Of a DNA stretch of 64,000 nt, positions 37,912 to 47,046 are shown in pieces; position 1 is the first letter of the stretch; every line of letters begins with the position of its first letter. The position numbers were made by a program, and so were the translations under genes. Source of the stretch: Nitrincola tapanii. Its GTDB lineage: Bacteria > Pseudomonadota > Gammaproteobacteria > Pseudomonadales > Balneatricaceae. Location: the NCBI RefSeq assembly GCF_008368715.1, contig NZ_SMRS01000008.1, forward strand, positions 62,001-126,000. The letters are read 5' to 3'. The notes under the pieces are model-generated. The model made no database searches, was not told the origin of the DNA, and worked only from the letters and a program-made list of their open reading frames with translations.

Positions 37912-39873
37912 GTGAGCAAACAAACAATAACGATTCCGGATTTGAGTGGTGCATCCGATGTGGATGTGATTGAAGTGCTGGTCAAGGTGGGTGATCGCAT
38001 CAGTGAAGGCGATAGTTTGATTACCCTAGAAACCGACAAGGCTTCGATGGAAGTGCCTGCTACCACGGGGGGTGTGATCACTGCGATGTATGTTAAAGAG
38101 GGTGATCAGGTCAATGAGGGTGATCAGCTTTTAGAGCTGGATGTTGCAGAGGGTGCGGCAGCTGTAGTCGCAGAAGTGTCTGCTGCTGTGCCAGTGAATG
38201 CACCTGTGGAAGCGGCATCTGCACCTACAGTGGTCGCATCGCAGCAAGAAAAAGTGTTGATTCCCGATCTGAGCGGTGCCACCGATGTGGATGTCATTGA
38301 AGTCTTGGTAAAGGTGGGGGATCAGATTGAGGAAGGCGATAGCCTGATTACGCTGGAAACCGATAAAGCCTCTATGGAAGTGCCCGCGCCGGTTTCTGGA
38401 GTGATCACGGCCTTGCATATCAAGGTCGGCGATCAGGTGAATGAAAATGATCTACTGCTTGAGGTGTCGGTAGCCGGTAGCCCGGTTGCGACAACGATGC
38501 CAGCGCGTGAGCAGGGGGCGAGTGAATCCGTAGTGGCGCCTGTCGGTGCGGTGCCTGCAGCCTTCGCACCTGCGACACAAGCGGCTCTGGAAAAGGTCCT
38601 GATTCCTGACCTGAGTGGTGCATCCGATGTGGATGTCATCGAAGTAATGGTCAAAGTCGGTGACTCCATTCAAGAGGGCGATAGTCTGATCACCTTGGAA
38701 ACCGATAAGGCCTCCATGGAGGTGCCAGCTCCAGTCTCTGGTGTGATTACCGCTTTGCATATCAAAGTGGGTGATCAGGTCAGTGAAAACGACCTGCTGT
38801 TGGAGGTGCAAACGCAGGTGTTGGCCGCGGCTGCGCCGGTAGATGCACCGGTTGTCGCGCCTTCAACGACCCCTGTGGCGGCTGCACCCGCTGCTGTAGC
38901 GCAAGTACCTGCCGCCGCGCCTGCGCCGGCTAATCTAGCCTCTTTAGAAAAGAGTAATCGTCAGGTACATGCCGGTCCTGCAGTACGTGCGTTGGCGCGT
39001 GAGTTTGGTGTGGATCTAGCGCTGGTTAAGGGCTCAGGACCCAAAAACCGTGTACTGAAAGAAGATGTTCAGCTCTACGTTAAATCGGCTCTGAAACAGT
39101 TGGCCGAAACGCCTAAAGCGGCTGTTGCGGTGGGTTCGGGTATTCCGGCTATCCCTGCAGTGGATTTCAGTCAGTTTGGTGAGATTGAAAAGGTCAAACT
39201 GAGCAAAATTGATAAGTTAACGCGTGATAATATGGCGCGTTGTTGGCTGAATATTCCACATGTCACACAATTTGATGATGCGGATATTACGGAGCTGGAA
39301 GCGTTCCGCAAAGAGGTTAAGGACGAAGCCTTGAAGTCTGGAGTCAAGCTGACGCCTCTGCCTTTCTTAATCAAGGCCGCTGCTTTGGCGTTGACGCGTC
39401 ACCAGAAGTTTAATGCATCCTTGGATGCCGATGGTGAACATATTGTTTATAAAAAATATGTCAACATCGGTTTGGCTGTGGATACTCCGAATGGATTGAT
39501 GGTGCCTGTGATCAAAGATGCGGATAAAAAGAGCGTCTATGCACTATCGATTGAAGCGGCTGAGTTGGCGGCTAAGGCGAAGGATCGTAAGCTCAAACCC
39601 AACGAAATGCAGGGCGCTTGCTTCACCATCTCCAGCTTAGGTGGAATTGGAGGTAAGGGATTTACACCGATTGTGAATGCTCCTGAGGTGGCGATTCTGG
39701 GTGTGTCGAAAGCGGATATTCAGCCACGCTGGAATGGCCAGACATTCGAACCGCGTTTGATGCTGCCTTTGTGCTTGTCTTATGACCATCGTGCGATCAA
39801 CGGAGGGGATGCCGGACGCTTCCTGACCGAGTTGAACGCACTGTTGAGTGATATACGCCGACTCTTGTTGTAA
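37912..39873 (+). CDS. aceF: Pyruvate dehydrogenase E2, dihydrolipoyl acetyltransferase with three lipoyl domains
   Basis: A 653-residue core subunit. Three lipoyl domains begin at about residues 5, 115 and 228, each with ETDKASMEVPA; the lipoyl lysines are Lys43, Lys152 and Lys266. Alanine-proline linkers separate them. The peripheral subunit-binding domain lies at about 352-390 (HAGPAVRALAREFGVDL), and the acetyltransferase domain at 425-653 with the catalytic histidine in SYDHRAINGGDAGRF. It starts with GTG, 38 bp after aceE. A strong terminator follows. Confidence 0.95.
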   Translation: MSKQTITIPDLSGASDVDVIEVLVKVGDRISEGDSLITLETDKASMEVPATTGGVITAMYVKEGDQVNEGDQLLELDVAEGAAAVVAEVSAAVPVNAPVEAASAPTVVASQQEKVLIPDLSGATDVDVIEVLVKVGDQIEEGDSLITLETDKASMEVPAPVSGVITALHIKVGDQVNENDLLLEVSVAGSPVATTMPAREQGASESVVAPVGAVPAAFAPATQAALEKVLIPDLSGASDVDVIEVMVKVGDSIQEGDSLITLETDKASMEVPAPVSGVITALHIKVGDQVSENDLLLEVQTQVLAAAAPVDAPVVAPSTTPVAAAPAAVAQVPAAAPAPANLASLEKSNRQVHAGPAVRALAREFGVDLALVKGSGPKNRVLKEDVQLYVKSALKQLAETPKAAVAVGSGIPAIPAVDFSQFGEIEKVKLSKIDKLTRDNMARCWLNIPHVTQFDDADITELEAFRKEVKDEALKSGVKLTPLPFLIKAAALALTRHQKFNASLDADGEHIVYKKYVNIGLAVDTPNGLMVPVIKDADKKSVYALSIEAAELAAKAKDRKLKPNEMQGACFTISSLGGIGGKGFTPIVNAPEVAILGVSKADIQPRWNGQTFEPRLMLPLCLSYDHRAINGGDAGRFLTELNALLSDIRRLLL

Positions 39874-39894
39874 GGTTGAATCTCTCTTCTTTGT

Positions 39895-39922
39895 AAAGGC
39901 TCCCTTAACACGGAGCCTTTTT
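39895..39922 (+). terminator. Intrinsic terminator after aceF
   Basis: AAAGGCTCC (39895-39903) pairs with GGAGCCTTT (39912-39920) across an 8-nt loop and runs into T residues. It ends the pdhR-aceEF unit. Confidence 0.85.
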
Positions 39923-40086
39923 GCTTTTAGACCTTTAATACTGTGGTCTGAGCTTTATTGAGAGCAATCAATCGATAGAAAAGGCTCACCTTAGAAAAGC
40001 TTTCGGGTAAGATGCACACCGAAGTTGCGCGGTGAAAAGGTCAGACCAAGCGTTTAAATCCTATCTGCTTTGAGTTGAGGTGATCT

Positions 40087-40455
40087 GTGTTAGTTGGTTT
40101 TATCCTGCTGATGTTATGTCAGCTGCTCGGTGAAATACTGGTTGTAGTCAGTGGTTTGCCGGTACCGGGGCCGGTCGCGGGGATGTTGATTCTTTTGATT
40201 GGATTGATGATTCACGGTGAGGTGCCGGAAAGTTTACGTCTACCCGCCGAGGGTTTGATTCGTCATCTTTCTTTGTTGTTTATCCCGGCAGGGGTGGGCT
40301 TGTTGGTACATCTGGAGCGTTTGGCGCAGGAGTGGTGGATTCTGGCTATATCGCTAGTGGTGAGTACTTTGGTCACTTTGGTGATCACTGCATGGTTGAT
40401 GCAAAGATTGCAGAAAAAGCAAGATGGAGCTGAGGTGATGCATGGAGATCAATAA
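40087..40455 (+). CDS. LrgA/CidA family membrane protein
   Basis: A 122-residue protein with four hydrophobic helices and the LrgA/CidA signature PVPGPVAGMLILLIGLM, followed by FIPAGVGLLVHL. The family is described as holin-like, affecting murein hydrolase export and, in several bacteria, pyruvate uptake with LrgB. It starts with GTG, with GAGGTGA just upstream. It overlaps the lrgB-like gene by 14 bp. Adjacency to the pyruvate dehydrogenase locus fits a pyruvate-linked role but does not prove it. Confidence 0.88.
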   Translation: MLVGFILLMLCQLLGEILVVVSGLPVPGPVAGMLILLIGLMIHGEVPESLRLPAEGLIRHLSLLFIPAGVGLLVHLERLAQEWWILAISLVVSTLVTLVITAWLMQRLQKKQDGAEVMHGDQ

Positions 40456-41161
40456 TTTCTGGGTTTACTTTGCGGCTCGGCCACTTTTTTGGATTCTAGT
40501 GACACTCACTGTGTTTCAACTCGCTTTATGGTTGAACAAAAAAGCGCGAGGTCACTCGCTGGCGCATCCGGTCATGATCTCTCTGACCTTGATTATTCTG
40601 CTCTTGCTCCTCACCGAGACGGATTATGATACCTATTTCGAAGGGGCGCAGTTCATTCACTTTCTGCTTGGGCCGGCTACCGTGGCACTCGCCATTCCAC
40701 TTTATGATCACTTTGCGCGTATTCGGCGTATGCTGTTGCCGATTCTGGTCTCCTGCCTGGTGGGTAGTGTGACTGCGGTGATATCGGCGGTGGGGATTGC
40801 TTGGTTGTTGGGTAGCTCGACCCCGATGTTATTGTCTTTGGCACCCAAGTCTGTGACCTCGCCGATTGCGATAGGCATCGCTGAGCAAATCGGTGGCTAT
40901 CCATCCTTGGCGGCGGGTTTGGTGCTGATTACAGGGGTGATTGGCTGTTTGTTGGCGCCAAGTGTTTTTCGGATCCTAAAAATTCAAGATGATAGCGTGA
41001 AGGGGTTTGCTTTAGGTTTGGCTGCTCATGGTTTTGGTACGGCTTATGCGTTGCAGATGAGTATGCTGGCGGGCGCATTTGCGGGCCTGGCGATGGGTTT
41101 AACTGGTGTGTTTAGCTCTTTCTTGGTGCCTTTGGTCGTGCGCTTGGCGGGATTGGGGTGA
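40442..41161 (+). CDS. LrgB/CidB family membrane protein
   Basis: A 239-residue polytopic protein, partner of the LrgA-like gene. Conserved stretches are LLGPATVALAIPLY, LAPKSVTSPIAIGIAEQIGG and AAHGFGTAYALQ, all typical of the LrgB/YohK family. It overlaps the upstream gene by 14 bp, so translation is coupled. The pair could form a pyruvate facilitator or a programmed-lysis system; the sequence does not decide. Confidence 0.9.
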   Translation: MEINNFWVYFAARPLFWILVTLTVFQLALWLNKKARGHSLAHPVMISLTLIILLLLLTETDYDTYFEGAQFIHFLLGPATVALAIPLYDHFARIRRMLLPILVSCLVGSVTAVISAVGIAWLLGSSTPMLLSLAPKSVTSPIAIGIAEQIGGYPSLAAGLVLITGVIGCLLAPSVFRILKIQDDSVKGFALGLAAHGFGTAYALQMSMLAGAFAGLAMGLTGVFSSFLVPLVVRLAGLG

Positions 41162-41247
41162 TGCCACAAATGAATAATTGCAAGCTCAACGGTCACGCAG
41201 TAAAGTGCGGCGCTGTATGGCTAGCAGGCAAAAGGTAACAGGATTCT

Positions 41248-42354
41248 ATGACACCCTTAGAGCGTTACAAAAAAGACTTGGAGCGTGAGGACTTCTCCTA
41301 CGATCCGACACAGGAAATGGCAGTCAAGCATCTGCAGCGTCTTTACGACGAGCTGATTGCAACCGATAACTCGCCTGTCCCGAGTCTGATTCGCCGCTTG
41401 ACCGGAAAAATCCGCAAAGAAACGCAGGAGCCGTTGCGTGGGTTGTATTTCTGGGGAGGTGTCGGGCGCGGTAAAACCTATCTCATGGATACCTTCTACG
41501 ATAGCTTGCCTTTTGAACGTAAGATGCGCACGCACTTTCATCGCTTTATGCAGCGTGTTCACGGTGAACTAAAGCAGCTAGAGGGCACCAAAAACCCCCT
41601 GGTTGAGATCGGCAAAAAATATGCTCAAGAAGCGCGCATTATCTGTTTTGATGAGTTTTTTGTATCGGATATTACCGATGCCATGATTCTGGGTGGTTTG
41701 TTGGAGCAGTTGTTTGCTAATGGGGTCAGCTTGGTGGCGACCTCAAATATAGTGCCGGACGGTTTGTATAAAGACGGCTTGCAGCGTGCGCGTTTTTTAC
41801 CTGCTATCGCGCTGCTGAACAAATATACCGAAGTCGTTAATGTCGACGGTGGTGTCGACTATCGTCTGCGTGTCTTGGAGCAGGCGGAGCTTTACCATTA
41901 TCCATTGGATGATCAGGCGGATATCAGTCTGAACAAGAGCTTTGAAAGCTTGGCGCCGGATATTGAAGAAGCACAAGATGACCAACTGGTGGAGGTGAAC
42001 GGCCGCCATATTCGTGCGCGTCGAGTCTGTGAAGATGTTGTCTGGTTTGATTTTAAGGATCTGTGTGAAGGGCCGCGCTCGCAGAATGATTACATCGAGC
42101 TTGCTAAGGTCTATCACGAGGTCTTGCTGAGTAATCTGCCACAGTTAGGGCGTCATAACGATGATGCTGCGCGTCGGTTTATAAATCTGGTGGATGAGTT
42201 TTATGACAGCGGTGTGAAGTTGATCATCTCGGCGCAAGTGTCGATCCATGATCTTTATACTGAGGGGCGTTTATCGTTTGAGATAGAGCGTACCAAGAGC
42301 CGTTTATTGGAAATGCAGTCACATGAGTACTTGGCGCGCGAGCATCGCGCATAG
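41248..42354 (+). CDS. zapE: Cell division ATPase ZapE (AFG1-like)
   Basis: A 368-residue AFG1/LACE1-type AAA ATPase. Walker A is GGVGRGKT at residues 70-77, Walker B is IICFDEF with Asp135-Glu136, and the sensor region has LVATSNIVPDGLY. In E. coli ZapE acts at the Z-ring late in division and binds FtsZ. It lies alone on the strand, 86 bp after lrgB, ending in a strong terminator. Its position just upstream of rplM-rpsI is conserved in gammaproteobacteria. Confidence 0.93.
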   Translation: MTPLERYKKDLEREDFSYDPTQEMAVKHLQRLYDELIATDNSPVPSLIRRLTGKIRKETQEPLRGLYFWGGVGRGKTYLMDTFYDSLPFERKMRTHFHRFMQRVHGELKQLEGTKNPLVEIGKKYAQEARIICFDEFFVSDITDAMILGGLLEQLFANGVSLVATSNIVPDGLYKDGLQRARFLPAIALLNKYTEVVNVDGGVDYRLRVLEQAELYHYPLDDQADISLNKSFESLAPDIEEAQDDQLVEVNGRHIRARRVCEDVVWFDFKDLCEGPRSQNDYIELAKVYHEVLLSNLPQLGRHNDDAARRFINLVDEFYDSGVKLIISAQVSIHDLYTEGRLSFEIERTKSRLLEMQSHEYLAREHRA

Positions 42355-42380
42355 GGCTTAAATGAGGCATATAGGGTCGT

Positions 42381-42410
42381 AAAAAAGCGAGTCGAAAGGC
42401 TCGTTTTTTT
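42381..42410 (+). terminator. Intrinsic terminator after zapE
   Basis: CGAGTC (42388-42393), GAAA tetraloop, GGCTCG (42398-42403), then seven T residues; an A-tract precedes the stem. Confidence 0.85.
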
Positions 42411-42429
42411 ATATAGATACCTCTATAAT
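42401..42429 (+). promoter_or_regulatory. rplM-rpsI promoter with GC-rich discriminator
   Basis: A consensus TATAAT at 42424-42429 is followed by GCGCGC, a discriminator typical of stringently controlled ribosomal promoters. The -35 (TCGTTT, 42401-42406) is weak and overlaps the zapE terminator. Confidence 0.6.
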
Positions 42430-42458
42430 GCGCGCTCCCATTTTTTGGGGTTGTGAAG

Positions 42459-42543
42459 GTTGCTCACATTCTGTGAGCCAACGAATAACTATAAGGTAAG
42501 TCGGGACCGTTGTTAAAAACGGAAAGAGACTTAACGAGTTAAG
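42459..42543 (+). promoter_or_regulatory. Structured rplM leader
   Basis: The leader of about 115 nt can form three hairpins: GTT-GCTCAC/GTGAGC-C-AAC (42459-42482), CCGTT/AACGG (about 42507-42521) and CTTAAC/GTTAAG (42530-42543). The last overlaps the AAGG ribosome-binding site of rplM. This suggests translational feedback; E. coli L13 is known to control its own operon through the leader. Confidence 0.45.
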
Positions 42544-42554
42544 GTAATTAAGCA

Positions 42555-42986
42555 ATGAAAACTACTGTTAGCGCTAAGCCAGCCGAAGTTAAACGCGACT
42601 GGTACGTTGTGGACGCAGAGGGTAAAACCCTGGGTCGTCTGGCAACTGAAATTGCACGCCGTCTGCGTGGCAAGCATAAGCCTGAATATACTCCTCACGT
42701 TGATACGGGCGACTACATTGTTGTCGTTAACGCTGAAAAAGTGAACGTGACGGGTAACAAGCGCAATGACAAGATGTACTACCGTCATTCTGGTTTCCCG
42801 GGTGGTCTTAAAGAAGCAAACTTCACTAAGATGATCCAGACTTTCCCTGAGCGCACCATTGAGTTGGCTGTTAAAGGCATGCTGCCAAAAGGCCCATTGG
42901 GTCGTTCTATGTACAGCAAGCTGAAAGTGTATGCGGGCAACACACATCCGCACGCAGCTCAGCAACCTAAAGAACTGAATATCTAA
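42555..42986 (+). CDS. rplM: 50S ribosomal protein L13
   Basis: A 143-residue uL13 with the family start [20 protein letters not shown] and motifs [42 protein letters not shown] and [18 protein letters not shown]. It is the first gene of a two-gene operon with rpsI (13 bp apart). The possible leader hairpins suggest autoregulation. Confidence 0.98.
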   Translation: MKTTVSAKPAEVKRDWYVVDAEGKTLGRLATEIARRLRGKHKPEYTPHVDTGDYIVVVNAEKVNVTGNKRNDKMYYRHSGFPGGLKEANFTKMIQTFPERTIELAVKGMLPKGPLGRSMYSKLKVYAGNTHPHAAQQPKELNI

Positions 42987-42999
42987 GGGGAAGGCGAAG

Positions 43000-43392
43000 A
43001 TGTCTACAACTCAGTACTACGGCACTGGCCGTCGCAAAACTTCAACTGCTCGCGTCTTCCTGCGTCCAGGCACTGGTAAAATCACCATCAATCAGCGCAC
43101 GATGGAAGAGTATTTTGGTCGTGAAACGGCTCGTATGATCGTTATGCAGCCACTGCAGTTGACAGGTAACGTTGAAAAATTCGACGTTTATGTCACTGTT
43201 GCAGGTGGTGGTGGTTTCGGTCAGGCGGGTGCGATCCGTCACGGTATCACTCGTGCGCTGATGGAATATGATGAAACTCTGCGCCCAGCACTGCGTGAAG
43301 CAGGCTTCGTAACGCGTGACTCGCGTATGGTTGAGCGTAAGAAAGTGGGTCTGCGTAAAGCACGTAAGCGTCCACAGTTCTCCAAGCGTTAA
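43000..43392 (+). CDS. rpsI: 30S ribosomal protein S9
   Basis: A 130-residue uS9. Recognisable parts are [38 protein letters not shown] and the C-terminal [17 protein letters not shown], whose final KR contacts tRNA in the P site. An AAGGGGAAGG ribosome-binding site precedes it. It ends in a strong intrinsic terminator. Confidence 0.98.
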   Translation: MSTTQYYGTGRRKTSTARVFLRPGTGKITINQRTMEEYFGRETARMIVMQPLQLTGNVEKFDVYVTVAGGGGFGQAGAIRHGITRALMEYDETLRPALREAGFVTRDSRMVERKKVGLRKARKRPQFSKR

Positions 43393-43422
43393 TTTTTTCG
43401 TCCAGATTATCTGGCGAAATCC

Positions 43423-43454
43423 AAAAACCCGACTTGCTTTGCAGTCGGGTTTTT
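43423..43454 (+). terminator. Intrinsic terminator after rpsI
   Basis: AAAAACCCGACT (43423-43434) pairs with AGTCGGGTTTTT (43443-43454) across an 8-nt loop. A second hairpin, CCAGA/TCTGG flanked by TTTCG/CGAAA (43396-43419), lies just before it. Confidence 0.88.
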
Positions 43455-43533
43455 GCGTTTAAATGGACTGAATTTAAACGAGAAATCTGTAATGGGATCA
43501 GGATCGTAGACTAAAGGCACACAGGAATTCACC

Positions 43534-43562
43534 TTGTATAAATTGGGTATTTTCTTTAATAT
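43534..43562 (+). promoter_or_regulatory. Possible petABC promoter
   Basis: TTGTAT (43534-43539), a 17-bp spacer, TAATAT (43557-43562). Both hexamers are imperfect. It lies about 100 bp upstream of petA in a 270-bp gap that holds nothing else clear apart from the rpsI terminator. Confidence 0.3.
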
Positions 43563-43664
43563 TTGCGCCATTTAGAGAATCCTGAATTTGGGTTTTTAAT
43601 GACTGGCGGCAGGACTTCTGTGCATTAGTGCAGCGGAAATGTCGAATACGTGGAGATGAAGTTG

Positions 43665-44261
43665 ATGAGCAATGACGGCGTGAACAAAGGCCGGCGTCGC
43701 CTGCTGATCGGTGCTACATCTGCCCTTGGGGCAGTGGGTGCGGTCGGTGTAGCGGTGCCGTTTGTAGCGTCCTGGCATCCAAGTGCGAAAGCCAGAGCGG
43801 CGGGCGCACCTGCGCGGGCAGATATCAGCAAGCTGGAGCCGGGTCAGCAAATGATCGTTGAGTGGCGTGGACGTCCGGTCTGGGTTGTACGTCGTAGCGA
43901 AGAAGCCTTGGCTAACCTGGCAAAGCTGAATGATCGTGTGGCGGATCCGGAGTCGCGTCGAGCTGAACAGCCCGACTATATCCCGAATACGCCGGAGCGT
44001 GCTTTGCGTCCGGATATCATGGTGATGGTGGGTATCTGTACGCATCTGGGTTGCTCACCAACCTATCGTCCTGATATTGCACCTGCGGACCTGGGCAGCG
44101 AGTGGTTAGGTGGCTTCTTCTGCCCTTGCCACGGATCACGTTTCGACTTGTCAGGTCGTGTCTACCGCGCAATGCCGGCACCGACTAACCTGGTGATTCC
44201 ACCGCATTCCTATCAGGATGAGAACACTCTCGTCATCGGTATAGATCAGGAGGCAGTATAA
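43665..44261 (+). CDS. petA: Ubiquinol-cytochrome c reductase Rieske iron-sulfur subunit
   Basis: A 198-residue subunit of the bc1 complex. The N-terminus has a twin-arginine signal (GRRRLLIGATSALGAVG) followed by the membrane helix. The 2Fe-2S ligands are in CTHLGC and CPCHGS. I start at the ATG at 43665, matching the family start MSNDGVN; GGAG lies 10 nt upstream. It overlaps petB by one base (TAATG). Confidence 0.96.
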   Translation: MSNDGVNKGRRRLLIGATSALGAVGAVGVAVPFVASWHPSAKARAAGAPARADISKLEPGQQMIVEWRGRPVWVVRRSEEALANLAKLNDRVADPESRRAEQPDYIPNTPERALRPDIMVMVGICTHLGCSPTYRPDIAPADLGSEWLGGFFCPCHGSRFDLSGRVYRAMPAPTNLVIPPHSYQDENTLVIGIDQEAV

Positions 44262-45517
44262 TGGCTGGCCACCGTAATAAAGGTAATCCGGGTCTGATGG
44301 GCTGGATTGATGATCGTTTTCCTGCGACCGCGCTTTGGGAAGATCACCTGTCTAAGTACTATGCACCCAAAAACTTTAACTTCTGGTATTTCTTCGGTTC
44401 TCTGGCGTTGTTAGTGCTGGTCAATCAGATTATTACCGGTATCTGGCTCACCATGAGCTATAACCCATCCGACGAGGGTGCGTTTGCATCTCTCGAATAC
44501 ATCATGCGTGATGTTGAATATGGTTGGCTGTTACGTTATCTGCACTCTACCGGTGCCTCAGCTTTCTTCGTGGTTGTTTATCTGCATATGTTCCGTGGCA
44601 TGATGTATGGTTCATACCGTAAGCCGCGTGAGTTGGTGTGGATCTTCGGTATGACAATCTACCTGGTATTGATGGCGGAAGCTTTCATGGGCTACCTGCT
44701 GCCATGGGGTCAGATGTCGTATTGGGGTGCTCAGGTAATCGTTTCTCTGTTTGGTGCCATTCCAGTTGTGGGTGCGGATCTGCAGCAGTGGATTCGTGGT
44801 GATTACTTGATCTCTGGGATCACGCTGAACCGTTTCTTCGCGTTGCACGTTGTGGCGCTGCCGATCGTCCTGTTGGCGTTGGTCGTACTGCACATCATTG
44901 CTCTGCATGAAGTGGGTTCAAACAACCCAGATGGTATCGAAATCCATGATAATCTGGATGAGAATGGTGTACCTAAAGATGGTATTCCTTTCCACCCTTA
45001 TTACACCGTTAAAGATATTGTGGGTGTGGGTGTCTTCCTGTTTGTCTTCTCAATCGTTGTTTTCTTCTTCCCAGAAGGGGGCGGTTACTTCATTGAGCGT
45101 CCAAACTTTGAACCGTCTAACCCGCTGAAAACACCAGACCATATTGCACCGGTTTGGTACTTCACAGCCTTCTATGCGATGCTGCGTGCGGTGACCTTTA
45201 ACCTCTTCGGTCTGGATGCAAAATTCTGGGGTGTTGTGGTGATGGGTGCTGCGATTGCGATTCTGTTCGTACTGCCTTGGTTGGATCGTAGTCCAGTTAA
45301 GTCAATGCGTTACAAGGGTATCATCAGCAAGCTGTTCCTCGCCGTCTTTGCAGTGAGTTTCGTGATCCTGAGTATTTTGGGTGCTTTGCCATCAACGGAT
45401 GGTCGTACCCTGGTCGCTCAGATCTGTACGGTTCTGTATTTTGCGTTCTTCCTGCTGATGCCGTTCTACACCAGAATGGAAAGCACTAAACCGGTTCCGC
45501 AGAGGGTGACAGGCTGA
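44261..45517 (+). CDS. petB: Ubiquinol-cytochrome c reductase cytochrome b subunit
   Basis: A 418-residue cytochrome b with eight or more transmembrane helices. Heme-ligand histidines are in LLRYLHSTGASAFF and VVYLHMFRG (N-terminal half) and in FFALHVVALP and VLHIIALHEVGS. The Qo-site PDWY-type motif appears as APVWYF. It is full length and forms the membrane core of the bc1 complex. It overlaps petA and petC by one base each. Confidence 0.96.
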   Translation: MAGHRNKGNPGLMGWIDDRFPATALWEDHLSKYYAPKNFNFWYFFGSLALLVLVNQIITGIWLTMSYNPSDEGAFASLEYIMRDVEYGWLLRYLHSTGASAFFVVVYLHMFRGMMYGSYRKPRELVWIFGMTIYLVLMAEAFMGYLLPWGQMSYWGAQVIVSLFGAIPVVGADLQQWIRGDYLISGITLNRFFALHVVALPIVLLALVVLHIIALHEVGSNNPDGIEIHDNLDENGVPKDGIPFHPYYTVKDIVGVGVFLFVFSIVVFFFPEGGGYFIERPNFEPSNPLKTPDHIAPVWYFTAFYAMLRAVTFNLFGLDAKFWGVVVMGAAIAILFVLPWLDRSPVKSMRYKGIISKLFLAVFAVSFVILSILGALPSTDGRTLVAQICTVLYFAFFLLMPFYTRMESTKPVPQRVTG

Positions 45518-46287
45518 TGAAAAAATATTTAATTGCACTCTTATTGGTGCTGATGCCTGCGGTTGTGCAGGCAGCTGCAAGTCCTTATCCGCTGGATAAG
45601 ATGAAGCCTAATCTGCGTGATCAGGAGTCTCTACAGCGTGGTATGGCGCTGTTCGTGAACCGTTGCATGGGCTGCCACTCTATGGAGTATCAGCGCTTTG
45701 CACGTACGGCTGACGATCTCGGCCTGCCGCATGATCTGGTCGAAGACTACCTGATCCTGGGTGAGCATAAGATCAATGATCTGATGACCATTTCTATGGA
45801 TAAGGGCGATGCCGCAGGTTGGTTTGGTGCTCCGCCACCGGATCTGACGCTGAGCGCACGTTTGCGTGGTACAGACTGGTTATATACCTATCTGCGTAGC
45901 TTCTACCGCGATGAGGCGCGTCCTTGGGGTGTGAATAACGCTCTGTTCGCAGACGTGGGTATGCCAAATGTGTTGGAAGATCTTCAAGGTGCTGTGGTGA
46001 ATAACTGCACCATTGATGAGCTGATGGAACGTGGAAACCGTGGAACTTTAGATCCTCTGACCGGTAATCGTAGTGGTCAGTGTATGACGGTTCAGGCGAA
46101 CACGGGATCTATGAACTCCGCAGAGTTTGATCGTGCCATTTATGATCTGGTCAACTACATGGCCTACGTGGGTGAACCATCACGCTTGCAGTCTGAGCGT
46201 ATTGGTACCTTCGTTTTGATCTTCTTGGCGATCTTTACATTTGTTGCTTATCTATTGAAACGTGAATTCTGGCGCGATATTCACTAA
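45517..46287 (+). CDS. petC: Ubiquinol-cytochrome c reductase cytochrome c1
   Basis: A 256-residue c-type cytochrome. The signal peptide MKKYLIALLLVLMPAVVQA is followed by the heme motif NRCMGCHSMEY, then PPPDLTLSARLRG. A C-terminal membrane anchor follows (TFVLIFLAIFTFVAYLLKREF). It completes the bc1 complex and passes electrons to soluble or membrane cytochromes. The ATG overlaps the petB stop (TGATG). A strong terminator follows within 30 bp. Confidence 0.96.
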   Translation: MKKYLIALLLVLMPAVVQAAASPYPLDKMKPNLRDQESLQRGMALFVNRCMGCHSMEYQRFARTADDLGLPHDLVEDYLILGEHKINDLMTISMDKGDAAGWFGAPPPDLTLSARLRGTDWLYTYLRSFYRDEARPWGVNNALFADVGMPNVLEDLQGAVVNNCTIDELMERGNRGTLDPLTGNRSGQCMTVQANTGSMNSAEFDRAIYDLVNYMAYVGEPSRLQSERIGTFVLIFLAIFTFVAYLLKREFWRDIH

Positions 46288-46312
46288 TCAATTTATTAAG
46301 CATCTCTCAAAG

Positions 46313-46345
46313 CTACGCGACTCTTAAGGGTCGCGTAGATTTTTT
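46313..46345 (+). terminator. Intrinsic terminator after petC
   Basis: CTACGCGAC (46313-46321) pairs with GTCGCGTAG (46330-46338), 8-nt loop, then A and six T residues. It separates petABC from sspAB. Confidence 0.85.
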
Positions 46346-46377
46346 GTTTATAGCTCTATACAGAATGAGGTAAACCG

Positions 46378-47010
46378 ATGGGAGTGGTGACAAAGCGTTC
46401 CTCCATGACCTTTTTCTCCGATGGCGATGATCATTATAGCCATCGTGTGCGCATCGTTTTGGCTGAGAAGGGTGTGGCGGTCGATATCGTCGATTGTAAA
46501 GTTGAGGATATGCCGGAAGACCTGGTGGGGCTGAACCCTTACAACAGCTTACCGACATTGCTGGATCGTGATTTGGTGCTCTATGAGTCGGGTGTCATGA
46601 TGGAGTATCTGGATGAGCGTTTCCCGCATCCTCCTTTGCTCCCTGTGTATCCTGTTGCACGTGCAGAAAGCCGTCTCTACATCTACCGTATTCAGCGTGA
46701 TTGGGGTCGTTTAGTGGACACAATTCTGTCTGCTGAAGCCGATCCTGATGAAGTTGAGCGTTGCCGAAAAGAGTTGCGTGATGGGCTGGTCTCGATCGCA
46801 CCGATTTTTGCAGACAAGCCTTATTTTATGAGTGATGAATTTACGCTGGTAGATTGCTGCTTGGCGCCTGTGTTGTGGCGTTTGCCGGTCATGGGGATTG
46901 AGTTGCCTAAGCCTCAGTGTAATCCACTTTATGCGTATATGAAGCGTCTGTTTGAGCGTGAGTCTTTCCAGGCTAGCCTCTCGGATGCCGAGCGTGAAAT
47001 GCGCGATTGA
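46378..47010 (+). CDS. sspA: Stringent starvation protein A
   Basis: A 210-residue glutathione-S-transferase-fold protein that binds RNA polymerase in E. coli during stress. The N-terminal thioredoxin-like half has DHYSHRVRIVLAEKGV and LVGLNPYNSLPTLLDRDLVLYES; the helical half ends with DEFTLVDCCLAPVLWRLP. It lacks the catalytic GST residue set, as is usual for SspA. sspB follows after 36 bp. The position after petABC is conserved in this group. Confidence 0.95.
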   Translation: MGVVTKRSSMTFFSDGDDHYSHRVRIVLAEKGVAVDIVDCKVEDMPEDLVGLNPYNSLPTLLDRDLVLYESGVMMEYLDERFPHPPLLPVYPVARAESRLYIYRIQRDWGRLVDTILSAEADPDEVERCRKELRDGLVSIAPIFADKPYFMSDEFTLVDCCLAPVLWRLPVMGIELPKPQCNPLYAYMKRLFERESFQASLSDAEREMRD

Positions 47011-47046
47011 TCGTCTTTAAGTAAGATCTTAATTTAGGTAATTGTT

